64,000 nt of DNA from positions 62,001 to 126,000 of the forward strand of contig NZ_CANMIO010000002.1 in assembly GCF_947497935.1 (NCBI RefSeq), given 5' to 3'. The position numbers and the translations under genes were made by a program. Positions within the stretch are counted from its first letter, which is position 1. Each line of letters begins with the position of its first letter. This DNA comes from an uncultured Shewanella sp. (GTDB lineage: Bacteria; Pseudomonadota; Gammaproteobacteria; Enterobacterales; Shewanellaceae). The notes beneath the pieces were generated by a model. It did no database searches. It saw nothing but the letters and a program-made list of their open reading frames with translations, and had not been told where the DNA came from. Of the stretch, positions 8,558 to 17,551 are shown piece by piece.

Positions 8558-9256
8558 ATGTGTGGTCGACTCAATATTATTGATGACATGTTTGTACAAA
8601 CATTGATGGATGATTTGCGGGTTAGCAATCAGCAAGAGATGTTGTTTGGACACTTCAAGATGCCCACTAATGACATCAGCATCGTGCGTGAGATTGATGG
8701 TGAGCGTCGATTGCAAACTGCCACTTGGTGGTTACTGCTTGAAACTTGCTATGAAGGCTTTAAACCCAGCCGTTACACCTCATTTAACACTCGATTCGAC
8801 AAGCTAAACACGCCCAATAGCGCAGGTTTTCTGCCATTTAGAGAGAGTCGCTGCTTAGTGATTGCCAGTGGTTTTGGTGAAACCGAAAAAAAGGGAAGAG
8901 AAACTTATTATCATGACTTTATCGCCGAGAACTCGGCGGTAGCTTTTGGCGGGTTATTTCGAGACTGGCAACATCCCAAAACCGGCGAAGTGACCACATC
9001 CTGTTCCATCATCACTAATCCACCACATCCTGATCTTATGCCGTTTCATAGCAAAGCCAGCCCGATGATCTTGCCGCAAGATGATGAGGTGCTCGATGCT
9101 TGGTTAAACCCCGCTAACCAACAAGTTGAGATGTTTGATGATTTGCTAAAGCCAGCTCTTAGGCACGACTTTCTAGTGCAGCAAATAAATAAGCCGAGTC
9201 AGCATCAACCCATTGGTGAAGCTACTCGGCTTATTCCTAACGATTATCTTGTATAA
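8558..9256 (+). CDS. SRAP-domain protein (YedK/HMCES family)
   Basis: SRAP proteins crosslink to abasic sites in single-stranded DNA through their N-terminal cysteine. The 232-residue protein starts MCGRL, placing Cys at position 2 as required once Met is removed. Other conserved spots are the Asn in SFNTRFDKL, the Glu in ASGFGETE (usually GFYEW) and the His in LMPFHSKASPMIL. The Glu/Trp region is more divergent than in E. coli YedK. The gene stands alone between two minus-strand genes. An inverted repeat (AAGCCGAGT... ACTCGGCTT, about 9190-9235) lies inside its 3' end and may double as a terminator. Confidence 0.85.
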   Translation: MCGRLNIIDDMFVQTLMDDLRVSNQQEMLFGHFKMPTNDISIVREIDGERRLQTATWWLLLETCYEGFKPSRYTSFNTRFDKLNTPNSAGFLPFRESRCLVIASGFGETEKKGRETYYHDFIAENSAVAFGGLFRDWQHPKTGEVTTSCSIITNPPHPDLMPFHSKASPMILPQDDEVLDAWLNPANQQVEMFDDLLKPALRHDFLVQQINKPSQHQPIGEATRLIPNDYLV

Positions 9257-9270
9257 ATTTTACTAAGTGC

Positions 9271-10338
9271 CTAGTTAAGATAGGCGCTTAAGGTTTCTTG
9301 CTGACTCAGTAAGCTTTGATACATTGTAAACTGATTGGCTGCACGCTCTAGGTTATGGCCTGCATGATGAATTTGGAAATAGACATCGCCATTGAGGTGA
9401 TCGGTTAAGAATCTCACCCCAATCATCAAACAGATCACTCTTGCACCTAACCATAAGCTCTTACGCTCATCCTCAGACAACACTTCACCTAGCTCACTTA
9501 GGTAGCCTTTACAGATAGCGCCAAAGATAGACTCTCTGACCTGCACCCTGTCTAGCGCAGTCGAGTCTTCCTCTTCAGGGCTACAGAAGGTACGTACCAT
9601 GTCGCCAAAGTCATACATCAGATAACCCTTCATGCAGGTATCTAAGTCGATAATCGCAAGGCTGCTCATGTCACGCTTATCAAACAACATATTGTTGATC
9701 TTAGTGTCGTTATGGCAAATACGACGAGGGAGTTTAGCTTCAACCTCGGTTAACTCTTCAAGCAACTCAGTCTGTGACATAACAAACTCAAGCCACTGCT
9801 GACATTCAGCGAGTCGATTTTGAGGATTGCTAGCTGCTGCCTGAGCTAATAATTCAATGCGGCCAGGTAGATGATGAAAGTTAGGGATAACGTCTTCAAG
9901 TTGCTCAGCATCGAGATCTGTTAAGGCACAGGAGAAATGCCCGAAAGCCTTGGCCGCCATCTCAGCATCGGCTTCGCAGCCTACTACATCGATACTATGG
10001 CTATGGGGCAGATAATTAATCGCGCGCCAAAACCCTTGCTCGCCGAGATCGACAAAAAGCGTACCATCAAGGGTTAGTTCAGGGGAAACCACCTGTAAAC
10101 CGTAAGCATCCATTGTGCGCTTTTGTTGTAAGTGCTGGCTGATCTTATGCGCGTTATTAACTAAAGCTAGCGGTGTTTTAAATACTTCTGTATTAATCTT
10201 TTGTAGAACAAACTCTCGCTCAACACTGAGGACCAAAAAAGTATGGTTAATATGACCATTCCCTAATGGAGACACTTTAGCGCTATCTGCATCAACACCA
10301 AAATGCGACAAAACATTTTGTCTTATAAAATCAATCAC
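9271..10338 (-). CDS. APH-family kinase, N-acetylhexosamine kinase-like
   Basis: The 355-residue protein has the aminoglycoside phosphotransferase/choline kinase fold. A glycine-containing N-terminal loop (SPLGNGHINHTFLV), the catalytic loop CHNDTKINNMLFD and the metal-binding IDLDTCMKGYL are in the usual order. Overall it resembles NahK-type N-acetylhexosamine 1-kinases more than drug kinases. The start is GTG with GGAGTGTT just upstream. It follows a sugar nucleotidyltransferase gene on the same strand with a 92-base gap. The pair could phosphorylate a sugar at C1 and then activate it to a nucleotide sugar, a salvage route; the sugar is not determined. Confidence 0.75.
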   Translation of the reverse strand: MIDFIRQNVLSHFGVDADSAKVSPLGNGHINHTFLVLSVEREFVLQKINTEVFKTPLALVNNAHKISQHLQQKRTMDAYGLQVVSPELTLDGTLFVDLGEQGFWRAINYLPHSHSIDVVGCEADAEMAAKAFGHFSCALTDLDAEQLEDVIPNFHHLPGRIELLAQAAASNPQNRLAECQQWLEFVMSQTELLEELTEVEAKLPRRICHNDTKINNMLFDKRDMSSLAIIDLDTCMKGYLMYDFGDMVRTFCSPEEEDSTALDRVQVRESIFGAICKGYLSELGEVLSEDERKSLWLGARVICLMIGVRFLTDHLNGDVYFQIHHAGHNLERAANQFTMYQSLLSQQETLSAYLN

Positions 10339-10430
10339 CCAACACTCCAGTAATCTCTATATCTCTGCTATCTGGGCTTGTTCTCCAGACCTTCCTTGCA
10401 GCATATTATTAAAAAGGAACCAACTTACCG

Positions 10431-11339
10431 TTATCTATTTTTGCTAAGGGTTTGCTGCAATTTTTCTCTTACCCAGTTCACATCTTCTGGGTAGGTCACG
10501 CCGTACCAAGACTCCCTAGCCACGCTGACATTCACCACCTTGCCTGCCTGCGTATTCGACTGCTCATCGAGTCTGGCCTGTACAACCGTTGGCAAGTAAC
10601 ACTCGGCCTTAGGATGCTGACCATTGTCCTTAAGGAAGTGACTGAATTGCTGTTCAATCACTTCAAAAATATCTGGCTTAAAGCCCCAGCAGGTCATAGA
10701 TACCACTGCGTCATCGGCAATGGTTAAACGCTGCTCATCTAACGTACCAGTTAAGTCCGAGGCTTCACAGCGAATATCGAGCCATTCGGCGACATCGACC
10801 AGTTTGCCCGCCTCAACCTGACATAAGCCACGGTTTACGCCGCCATTTTCAGACAGGGTTAACCCGATTGGGTAGGCCACCATCATCCAGTCGTCATCTT
10901 TTGGCGATAATCCATCGGCGAGTAAGCTAAATGCACTGTCACCATAAAAATCGTCGGCATTGATCACAGCCATGGGACCAACAACATGATGTCTCGCACT
11001 CCAAAGTGCATGGGCTGTTCCCCAAGGTTTTTGACGCTGTGCGACATCGACAAACTCAGCAGCTGAATTGGGTAAATCATCGAGTGACTGAATGCAATAA
11101 TCGCAGCTAAAGTCATCGGCTAGCTTTCCCGCTAGCGCCTCATCTAGCATTTCAGTCAGCTCGGGACGGATCACCAGCACCGCGCGGCTAAACCCGGCTT
11201 TATAGGCACTCTTTAACGAAAGCTCCAACATGGTCTCACCATTTGGCCCTAGCTGCGCCAGCTGTTTATCGCCGCCAAATCGGCTACCTAAACCTGCCGC
11301 TAGGATCACTAAGGTTAAATCCTGCTTGTTGTTACTCAT
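10431..11339 (-). CDS. sugar-phosphate nucleotidyltransferase
   Basis: A 302-residue NTP_transferase-type enzyme. The N-terminal nucleotide-binding signature LAAGLGSRFGGDKQLAQLGP is followed by AVINADDFYGDSAF, where the Asp binds Mg2+ and the sugar phosphate. It is longer than MurU (about 220 residues) and lacks the left-handed helix domain of GlmU, so it is probably a UTP/GTP-sugar-1-phosphate transferase of another subgroup. It lies upstream of the kinase in the same orientation, which supports a two-step sugar activation pathway. No glycosyltransferase is adjacent. Confidence 0.78.
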   Translation of the reverse strand: MSNNKQDLTLVILAAGLGSRFGGDKQLAQLGPNGETMLELSLKSAYKAGFSRAVLVIRPELTEMLDEALAGKLADDFSCDYCIQSLDDLPNSAAEFVDVAQRQKPWGTAHALWSARHHVVGPMAVINADDFYGDSAFSLLADGLSPKDDDWMMVAYPIGLTLSENGGVNRGLCQVEAGKLVDVAEWLDIRCEASDLTGTLDEQRLTIADDAVVSMTCWGFKPDIFEVIEQQFSHFLKDNGQHPKAECYLPTVVQARLDEQSNTQAGKVVNVSVARESWYGVTYPEDVNWVREKLQQTLSKNR

Positions 11340-11469
11340 GACTCTCTCTCAAACAATGACACTCTTCAAACGATTAAAGTGCCGCACCACGACAAGGCGA
11401 AGCAGTTTAATGAGTCTACAGACTAATATCCAGCGCTAATAGACGCTGGCAAGCTCAGCTTATCTAAGC

Positions 11470-12600
11470 TTATAAATAAGTGCGAAAAGCGGCGACCTTA
11501 CCCAGAGCGGCTTGGCTGCCCTTCAAGCTGAAGTTATAACCGCAAAGGCTGACGTTACCGCGCCTAGCCATATCGACAATAATAGCCTCGGTATCGAGAG
11601 GAGAAAATCGGGCTTCTGTACCCGTATCGGCAAGCAAATCGACCACTAACGGACGATATTCAGTGCCGTTATTAAAACGCATCCGCGAGCAAGTTTTGTC
11701 GCCTTTTGCCGTAGCCAAAGACCACAGGTTAGTTGGCGAGCCTGTTTCACCCAGCCAGCGCATGATGAGTACATCCTCTTCAAGCACCAAGCTAAAACCA
11801 TCAGGCATTGCCGTCGAGACTCTCTCGGTCTGAGGCGCACTCTCAATAACACTTTCAGGCAATGCTGCCGTTTCGACCTCAGCTTCAGAGGTAGGAATTA
11901 GCGACCAGATACTGCCAATTAGCATGACACTGACTAACACACCCGAAATGCCGAATAACCACTTCTTATTAACCTGTAGCGCCTGCTGCAGTTGAGCCAT
12001 ATTCAACGCTGCTGGCTGAGCTCTTCTTCTGTGTGAAGGCTGCTCCCCCCAGCTAGAATCATGCTCACGCTCTTGCTGAGCTAGCTCATCAGCCTGCACA
12101 GATTCGGCGTTGCTATCTGCCGCAAAACTGGTCGCCGCATTATCGTCACCACCTAAGGTCGGCTCCACTCGTACCCGCTGACTTGCCCTATCAGTCGTGA
12201 CTTTGTTTGAACTCATATCCACTGGACCTGAATAGCCCTGCACATAATTTGCACCTGTTACTGCTGGAAGCAAGGCTAAATAACCAATCGCTAAGCCTGC
12301 AACAACCAATAACGTCAACAACAGCATCATGCTGTGGATATGCACTAGGGTTATCAGCACCAGTAAAAAAGGTAACAAGGTCAATACTGCTAACTTAGGA
12401 GATTGACCACTATCCCGTAGGCGACGAATACTGGTTAATGCGAGTAATGGGCCAATAAACAACGCCACACCATACAAAGCTGCAGAGGGGCTGAAAAGCA
12501 CAACGGCCAACAATAAAGCGAAATAAATCAACCCACTGACAGTGGCAAAACGCTGTCCATTATCTAAACCATTCACACATAAAAGTGACTTTAGCTGCAT
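11470..12600 (-). CDS. membrane protein with DUF805-like N-terminus
   Basis: A 376-residue protein. The first 140 residues hold four hydrophobic segments; after the second comes RRLRDSGQSPKL, which resembles the RRLHDxGxSG motif of DUF805 proteins. A charged linker of about 80 residues follows, then one more membrane segment (about 212-232, WLFGISGVLVSVMLIGSIWS). A roughly 140-residue C-terminal domain ending with CGYNFSLKGSQ probably lies in the periplasm. I do not recognise the C-terminal domain. It is transcribed away from gmk. Confidence 0.65.
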   Translation of the reverse strand: MQLKSLLCVNGLDNGQRFATVSGLIYFALLLAVVLFSPSAALYGVALFIGPLLALTSIRRLRDSGQSPKLAVLTLLPFLLVLITLVHIHSMMLLLTLLVVAGLAIGYLALLPAVTGANYVQGYSGPVDMSSNKVTTDRASQRVRVEPTLGGDDNAATSFAADSNAESVQADELAQQEREHDSSWGEQPSHRRRAQPAALNMAQLQQALQVNKKWLFGISGVLVSVMLIGSIWSLIPTSEAEVETAALPESVIESAPQTERVSTAMPDGFSLVLEEDVLIMRWLGETGSPTNLWSLATAKGDKTCSRMRFNNGTEYRPLVVDLLADTGTEARFSPLDTEAIIVDMARRGNVSLCGYNFSLKGSQAALGKVAAFRTYL

Positions 12601-12858
12601 ACTCTTGCGACCTTAAATAATAATCTATGACTCGGCTGTTCCCCCAACTTGATGTTGTAACAGCGCCCCATTTCCATGCTCAGGCGAAAGCATAAAAAGT
12701 AAAGAAGTAGCCTACCGAATTTGCCTATCAATGTCAGTGTTTTCGGGCAATTTTATCATTAAAGATAAATGATACTCAGTAGAAGTCACCCAATAAAAAA
12801 CCCAGCTAAGAGGATGATTTCCCCTAACTGCGACTAGCGCAAATATCACCCTAGGCTG

Positions 12859-12864
12859 TATAAT
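12859..12864 (+). promoter_or_regulatory. candidate -10 box for the gmk operon
   Basis: A perfect TATAAT hexamer (CTGTATAATGG) lies about 77 bases before the gmk start in the 340-base gap between the divergent membrane protein gene and gmk. No good -35 hexamer is visible at the expected spacing. The remainder of this gap is A/T-rich and shows no other structure I can name. Confidence 0.45.
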
Positions 12865-12940
12865 GGCTCGCTTAACCTTTTATCGCCCCATTCGAGCTGG
12901 TAGCTAGCTCTTAGTGGTACAAACATCGGATATGCAGCTA

Positions 12941-13564
12941 ATGACCGCTCGCGGAAACCTATTTATCGTCTCGGCGCCAAGTGGCGCAGGTAAATCATCG
13001 CTTATTTCGGCCCTGTTACGAGACCAGCCTGTAGATATGCAAGTTTCAGTTTCGCACACCACTAGACAACCCCGTCCTGGTGAAGAGAACGGTCAGCACT
13101 ATCACTTCGTTAATCAAGACGAATTCAAGAGCTTAATCGCCGATGGCGCTTTTTTTGAGTGGGCAGAAGTATTTGGTAACTATTATGGCACCTCTCGTGT
13201 CACGATTGAGCAAACTCTCGCGCAAGGTATTGACGTATTTTTAGATATCGACTGGCAGGGTGCTCAGCAAGTTAAAGAGTTGATGCCTGAATCTATTGGT
13301 ATTTTTATTCTACCGCCGTCAAAAACTGAGCTAGAACGCCGCTTAACAGGCCGCGGACAGGACAGCGAAGAAGTGATTGCAGGCCGCATGGCACAAGCGG
13401 TTTCAGAGATGTCCCACTACAATGAATATGACTTCGTTTTAGTGAACGATGATTTCGACAAGGCACTGGCCGATCTTTTAGCGATCATTCGCAGTCAAAG
13501 ATTAACCTCTGCTAGCCAAATTCATACGCAAAATGGTATGATTAAAGATCTGTTGGCAGGCTAA
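12941..13564 (+). CDS. gmk: guanylate kinase
   Basis: Guanylate kinase converts GMP and ATP to GDP and ADP. The protein carries the P-loop [10 protein letters not shown] at residues 9-18, the GMP-binding stretch [19 protein letters not shown] and the [11 protein letters not shown] block. Starting at the ATG before ACCGCTCGC gives 207 residues, the same length as E. coli Gmk. In-frame starts 9 and 27 bases upstream (ATG, GTG) are possible but add residues not found in the family. It is the first gene of gmk-rpoZ-spoT, a conserved gammaproteobacterial arrangement linking guanine nucleotide supply with the stringent response. Confidence 0.93.
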
Positions 13565-13625
13565 CTGTCTTCATGTACAATTTTGCGTCATTTTTTCAAT
13601 CGATAAAACACTGGAGTTTCCAAAC

Positions 13626-13907
13626 ATGGCTCGCGTAACTGTAGAAGATGCCGTAAACCAAATCGGCAACCGTTTTGATATGATTCTGGTTGCAGCGCGT
13701 CGTGCTCGCCAAATCGCTGTTCAGGGTAAAGACCCTATGGTTGAAGAAGAGAACGACAAGCCAACGGTTATCGCCCTGCGCGAAATCGAGCTAGGTTTAG
13801 TCACAGCTGATACTTTGGATGCCGATGAGCGCCAAACAGTTCGTGAACGTGAAGCAGCTGAAATTGCTGCTGTTGCTGCCATCGCTGAAGGCCGCAACGC
13901 TATATAA
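13626..13907 (+). CDS. rpoZ: RNA polymerase omega subunit
   Basis: Omega binds the beta-prime subunit, aids RNA polymerase assembly and forms part of a ppGpp site. The 93-residue product matches the family along its length: [28 protein letters not shown], then [18 protein letters not shown] motif precedes the start. It lies 13 bases upstream of spoT and is surely co-transcribed with it. Confidence 0.95.
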
Positions 13908-13920
13908 GGAGTAGAGTCAC

Positions 13921-16026
13921 TTGTATCTGTTTGAAGGTCTCAAGGAGTCTGCTTCAGGTTATTTAGAACCTGAGCAGGTAGAATTACTCAAGCAGGCCTA
14001 TCAGGTGGCGCGTGATGCCCATGAAGGTCAGATGCGCACGAGTGGCGAACCTTATATTACCCACCCGGTTGCGGTTGCCCGCATCCTGGCCGATATGCGT
14101 CTCGATCATGAGACGCTTATGGCCGCTCTCTTGCATGACACTATCGAAGATACCCCAGTAACCAAAGAAGAGCTGGCTGAAATTTTCAGCGAGTCGATTG
14201 CTGAATTGGTTGAAGGCGTCTCCAAGCTAGATAAACTCAAATTTCGCGATAAGAAAGAAGCCCAAGCTGAAAACTTCCGCAAAATGATGATGGCGATGAC
14301 CCAAGATATTCGTGTCATCTTAATCAAGCTTGCCGATAGAACCCACAATATGCGCACCTTAGGTGCACTAAGGCCCGATAAGCGCCGTCGCATCGCCCGA
14401 GAAACCCTCGAAATTTACGCCCCAATCGCCAACCGTCTTGGTATTCATAATATTAAGAGTGAGTTAGAGGAATTAGGTTTCCAAGCCTATTACCCAATGC
14501 GATATCGCGTACTTAGAGAGGTGGTCAAGGCCGCTCGTGGTAATCGTAAAGAGCTTATTCAAAGCATTGAAGCTGCAATTAATACCCGTCTTGAAGATAC
14601 AGGCCTAGAAGGCACGGTAAAAGGACGTGAGAAGAACCTTTATTCCATCTACAACAAGATGCGCAATAAAGAGCTGCAGTTCCAGGAAGTCATGGATATC
14701 TATGCCTTTAGAGTCATCGTTGACTCTATCGATACTTGCTATCGCGTCATGGGTGCCATGCATGGCCTTTATAAGCCGCATCCTGGCCGCTTCAAAGATT
14801 ATATCGCTATCCCTAAAGCTAACGGCTATCAGTCACTGCATACTTCACTCTTTGGTCCTCACGGCGTGCCGGTTGAGATCCAAATTCGTACCGAAGATAT
14901 GGATCAGATGGCAGATAAAGGGGTCGCGGCTCACTGGCTGTACAAGAAAGGCAGCTCAGCCGAGCAAGGTACGACTACACAAGTGCGTGCCCGTAAATGG
15001 ATGCAGAGCTTGCTGGAACTTCAGCAAAGCGCGAGCACCTCTTTTGAATTTGTTGAAAACTTCAAGACCGAGCTCTTCCCTGAAGAGATCTACGTCTTTA
15101 CCCCAGAAGGCCGTATCTTAGAGCTGCCTGTGGGCGCTACCCCGGTCGACTTTGCCTATGAAGTGCATACCGATGTGGGTAATACCTGTGTTGGCGCTAA
15201 GGTTAACCGCCAGGCTTATCCACTCAGTCAGCCACTGATCTCGGGGCAAACCGTAGAGATCATTATCGCTAATGGCGCGCGTCCAAATGCGGCTTGGCTC
15301 AACTTTGTGGTAACGGGTAAAGCCCGCGCTAAGATCCGCCAGCTACTGAAAAGTCTGAAAGAAGATGATGCAGTACTACTGGGTAAACGTCTGCTCAATC
15401 ATGCCCTAGGCGAAACTAAGCTAGACACTTTATCACCAGAGCAGATCGATAAAGTCGTTCGTGATACCAAACACGACTCGCTTAACTCTCTGCTTGCCGA
15501 TATTGGCCTAGGCAATGCAATGAGCATTGTTATCGCACAGCGACTGCTTGGGGATAAGCCCCATACTCAAGAGCAAAATGAAGTGCCGACCATGTCTATT
15601 CGTGGCGCAGAGGGCATGCTAGTGACCTTCGCTAACTGCTGTCGCCCCATTCCTGGTGACGCGGTAATTGCTCATGTTAGTCCAGGTAAAGGCCTTGTGG
15701 TACACATGGAAAGCTGCGCTAACATTCGTGGTTATCAAGGTGAGCCAGACAAGTACATTCCAGTACAATGGGATAGTGCTGAAGGCGTCGAGTACCAAGC
15801 TAACTTGAGAGTTGAGATAGTGAACCACCAAGGTGCGCTTGCCAAAATCACCTCGATTGTCGCCTCCGCAGGTTCAAACATTCATAACCTAACCACTGAA
15901 GAGCGTGATGGACGAGTTTTCCTCATCAACCTACGTATTTCAGTACGAGACCGCATTCATTTAGCTAACGTGATGCGTCGGATCAGAGTACTACCTGAAG
16001 TACTACGTACATCTCGGAATCGATAA
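13921..16026 (+). CDS. spoT: bifunctional (p)ppGpp synthetase/hydrolase
   Basis: SpoT makes and degrades the alarmone (p)ppGpp. In its 701 residues the order is: HD hydrolase domain (HPVAVARIL and LLHDTIED, H72-D73), synthetase domain (GREKNLYSIYNKM, then FKDYIAIPKANGYQSLHT), TGS domain (near 385-450, EEIYVFTPEGRI), a Cys-containing ZFD region (CCRPIPGDAVIAHVSPGKG) and a C-terminal ACT domain (from about 625). The start is TTG preceded by GGAGTAGAG; homology to known SpoT N-termini (YLFEGLKES) begins right there. The rare start codon probably keeps expression low. Confidence 0.95.
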   Translation: MYLFEGLKESASGYLEPEQVELLKQAYQVARDAHEGQMRTSGEPYITHPVAVARILADMRLDHETLMAALLHDTIEDTPVTKEELAEIFSESIAELVEGVSKLDKLKFRDKKEAQAENFRKMMMAMTQDIRVILIKLADRTHNMRTLGALRPDKRRRIARETLEIYAPIANRLGIHNIKSELEELGFQAYYPMRYRVLREVVKAARGNRKELIQSIEAAINTRLEDTGLEGTVKGREKNLYSIYNKMRNKELQFQEVMDIYAFRVIVDSIDTCYRVMGAMHGLYKPHPGRFKDYIAIPKANGYQSLHTSLFGPHGVPVEIQIRTEDMDQMADKGVAAHWLYKKGSSAEQGTTTQVRARKWMQSLLELQQSASTSFEFVENFKTELFPEEIYVFTPEGRILELPVGATPVDFAYEVHTDVGNTCVGAKVNRQAYPLSQPLISGQTVEIIIANGARPNAAWLNFVVTGKARAKIRQLLKSLKEDDAVLLGKRLLNHALGETKLDTLSPEQIDKVVRDTKHDSLNSLLADIGLGNAMSIVIAQRLLGDKPHTQEQNEVPTMSIRGAEGMLVTFANCCRPIPGDAVIAHVSPGKGLVVHMESCANIRGYQGEPDKYIPVQWDSAEGVEYQANLRVEIVNHQGALAKITSIVASAGSNIHNLTTEERDGRVFLINLRISVRDRIHLANVMRRIRVLPEVLRTSRNR

Positions 16027-16065
16027 CTGACTCAACACTGTATTTAACAAAGACAAGGAAAGATC

Positions 16066-16449
16066 ATGGCAGATAAAATTATCATCGCGACCGCTAAAGC
16101 GCCACAAGCAATTGGCACTTACTCTCAAGCGGTTAAAGTAGGTAGCACAGTTTATTTATCAGGCCAGATCCCACTTGTTCCGACGACCATGGAAATGGTT
16201 AGCGATGAGTTTGAAGCTCAGGTTGTACAAGTATTTGACAACCTAACCGCTGTTTGCGAAGCCGCTGGCGGCTCATTAAGCGATATCGTAAAGCTCAATA
16301 TCTTTATGACTGACCTAAGCAACTTCGCAACGGTTAATGAAATTATGGGCCGCTACTTTGAGCAGCCTTACCCAGCACGTGCCGCTATTGGTGTGAAACA
16401 ACTACCGAAAGATTCACTTGTTGAGATGGATGGAGTGATGGAGATCTAA
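16066..16449 (+). CDS. ridA: RidA-family enamine/imine deaminase
   Basis: RidA hydrolyses reactive 2-aminoacrylate and other enamines/imines formed by PLP enzymes. The 127-residue protein has the family blocks [34 protein letters not shown] and the Arg-containing [21 protein letters not shown]. The C-terminus VEMDGVMEI departs slightly from the usual VEIEAIA. It is 40 bases after spoT, an order seen in Shewanella and related genera, and is closed by a strong terminator. Confidence 0.92.
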   Translation: MADKIIIATAKAPQAIGTYSQAVKVGSTVYLSGQIPLVPTTMEMVSDEFEAQVVQVFDNLTAVCEAAGGSLSDIVKLNIFMTDLSNFATVNEIMGRYFEQPYPARAAIGVKQLPKDSLVEMDGVMEI

Positions 16450-16469
16450 TCCACCACGACTAAAGTCAT

Positions 16470-16493
16470 TGGGCGCTACGGCGCCCATTTTGT
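16470..16493 (+). terminator. rho-independent terminator after ridA
   Basis: Perfect stem TGGGCGC/GCGCCCA with loop TACG, followed by TTTTGTT. It closes the gmk-rpoZ-spoT-ridA unit. Confidence 0.8.
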
Positions 16494-16537
16494 TATTAAA
16501 GCCTGTTATTTAACGCCACATTAATTAGAAGCCAACC

Positions 16538-17224
16538 ATGAGTCCTGAACGTTTCGCCCGCATCAATCAGATGCTAGATAATCGCCAACCCGATCTCACC
16601 GTCTGCTTAGATACCGTACACAAGGGTAACAATATTGCCGCCGTGCTACGCACAGCCGATGCAGCTGGCATACATGAAGTCCATGCCGTTTGGTCCGATC
16701 TAGAAATGCGCGTATCCGGCAATACCGCGTCAGGTAGTCAACAATGGGTTAAGACTTGCGTGCATCACACCATGGATGAGGCGGTTAAAGATTTTCGCAG
16801 TAAAGATATGCAAATCTTGGCAACCACATTTTCAGATACCGCCGTCGATTTTAGAGAGATTGATTACACAAAACCGACAGTGATTATTATGGGTAACGAG
16901 CGCGATGGCGTGAGCCCTGAAGGCATAGCAGCGGCGGACCAACATATCATCATCCCAATGATAGGCATGGTGCAATCACTGAACGTATCGGTTGCTGCGG
17001 CGCTAATTATGTATGAAGCTCAGCGCCAACGCACAGAAGCTGGCATGTATGGTACACGTAAGCTGGATGATGCTTATTGTCAGGTTAAGCTATTCGAGCA
17101 GGGGCACCCGATTTATGCCAAAGCTTGTCGCCGCAAACAGCTTCCTTATCCAGCAATAGATGAAGATGGCCAAATCCTTGCCGATGATGATTGGTGGCAG
17201 AAGATGCGCGCACCTTCAGAGTAA
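16538..17224 (+). CDS. trmH: tRNA (guanosine-18-2'-O)-methyltransferase
   Basis: TrmH is a SPOUT-class enzyme that methylates the ribose of G18 in tRNA D-loops. The 228-residue protein shows KGNNIAAVLRTADAAGI near the N-terminus. The knotted C-terminal SAM site contains IIMGNERDGVSPEG and IPMIGMVQSLNVSVAAAL. Its position shortly after spoT agrees with the E. coli spoT-trmH-recG order; here ridA lies between spoT and trmH, and two further genes separate it from recG. Confidence 0.93.
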   Translation: MSPERFARINQMLDNRQPDLTVCLDTVHKGNNIAAVLRTADAAGIHEVHAVWSDLEMRVSGNTASGSQQWVKTCVHHTMDEAVKDFRSKDMQILATTFSDTAVDFREIDYTKPTVIIMGNERDGVSPEGIAAADQHIIIPMIGMVQSLNVSVAAALIMYEAQRQRTEAGMYGTRKLDDAYCQVKLFEQGHPIYAKACRRKQLPYPAIDEDGQILADDDWWQKMRAPSE

Positions 17225-17294
17225 TCTCTCAAGGGGTGTTGCGAAGCGTACTTCCTAAGAGCCGGCCTTTTGCATCAGTGTAAAAACGCTCATC

Positions 17295-17336
17295 AATACC
17301 AGGACTAATACCTATCAGTTTAGTGCTGGTATTTTT
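17295..17336 (+). terminator. terminator after trmH
   Basis: Inverted repeat AATACCAG..ACTAA / TTAGT..CTGGTATT with a run of Ts after it. The rest of the 327-base gap up to the acyl-CoA ligase is A/T-rich, includes an unusual C9 run at 17364-17372, and has no clear gene. Confidence 0.65.
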
Positions 17337-17551
17337 CTATCTACCACCATCAAATATTTCCTAACCCCCCCCCTAATCGTACAGCGTCATTATTTATAGA
17401 CACAAAATTGTAACACCCGTTTGAAAAAGTTTGTCTTAGATCACATTTTTCGCCATACTCAAGATTGAAACAGCCTGTTAAACGAACGATTAAAACAACA
17501 AAGACGTTATCTGGCTGAATTGGAATCAACAATTATCAATATGGAATTGCG

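Noticed and set aside
14106..14393. Antisense ORF inside spoT
   Set aside because: It is an open frame on the opposite strand of a highly conserved gene with no ribosome binding site or domain; a coding shadow.
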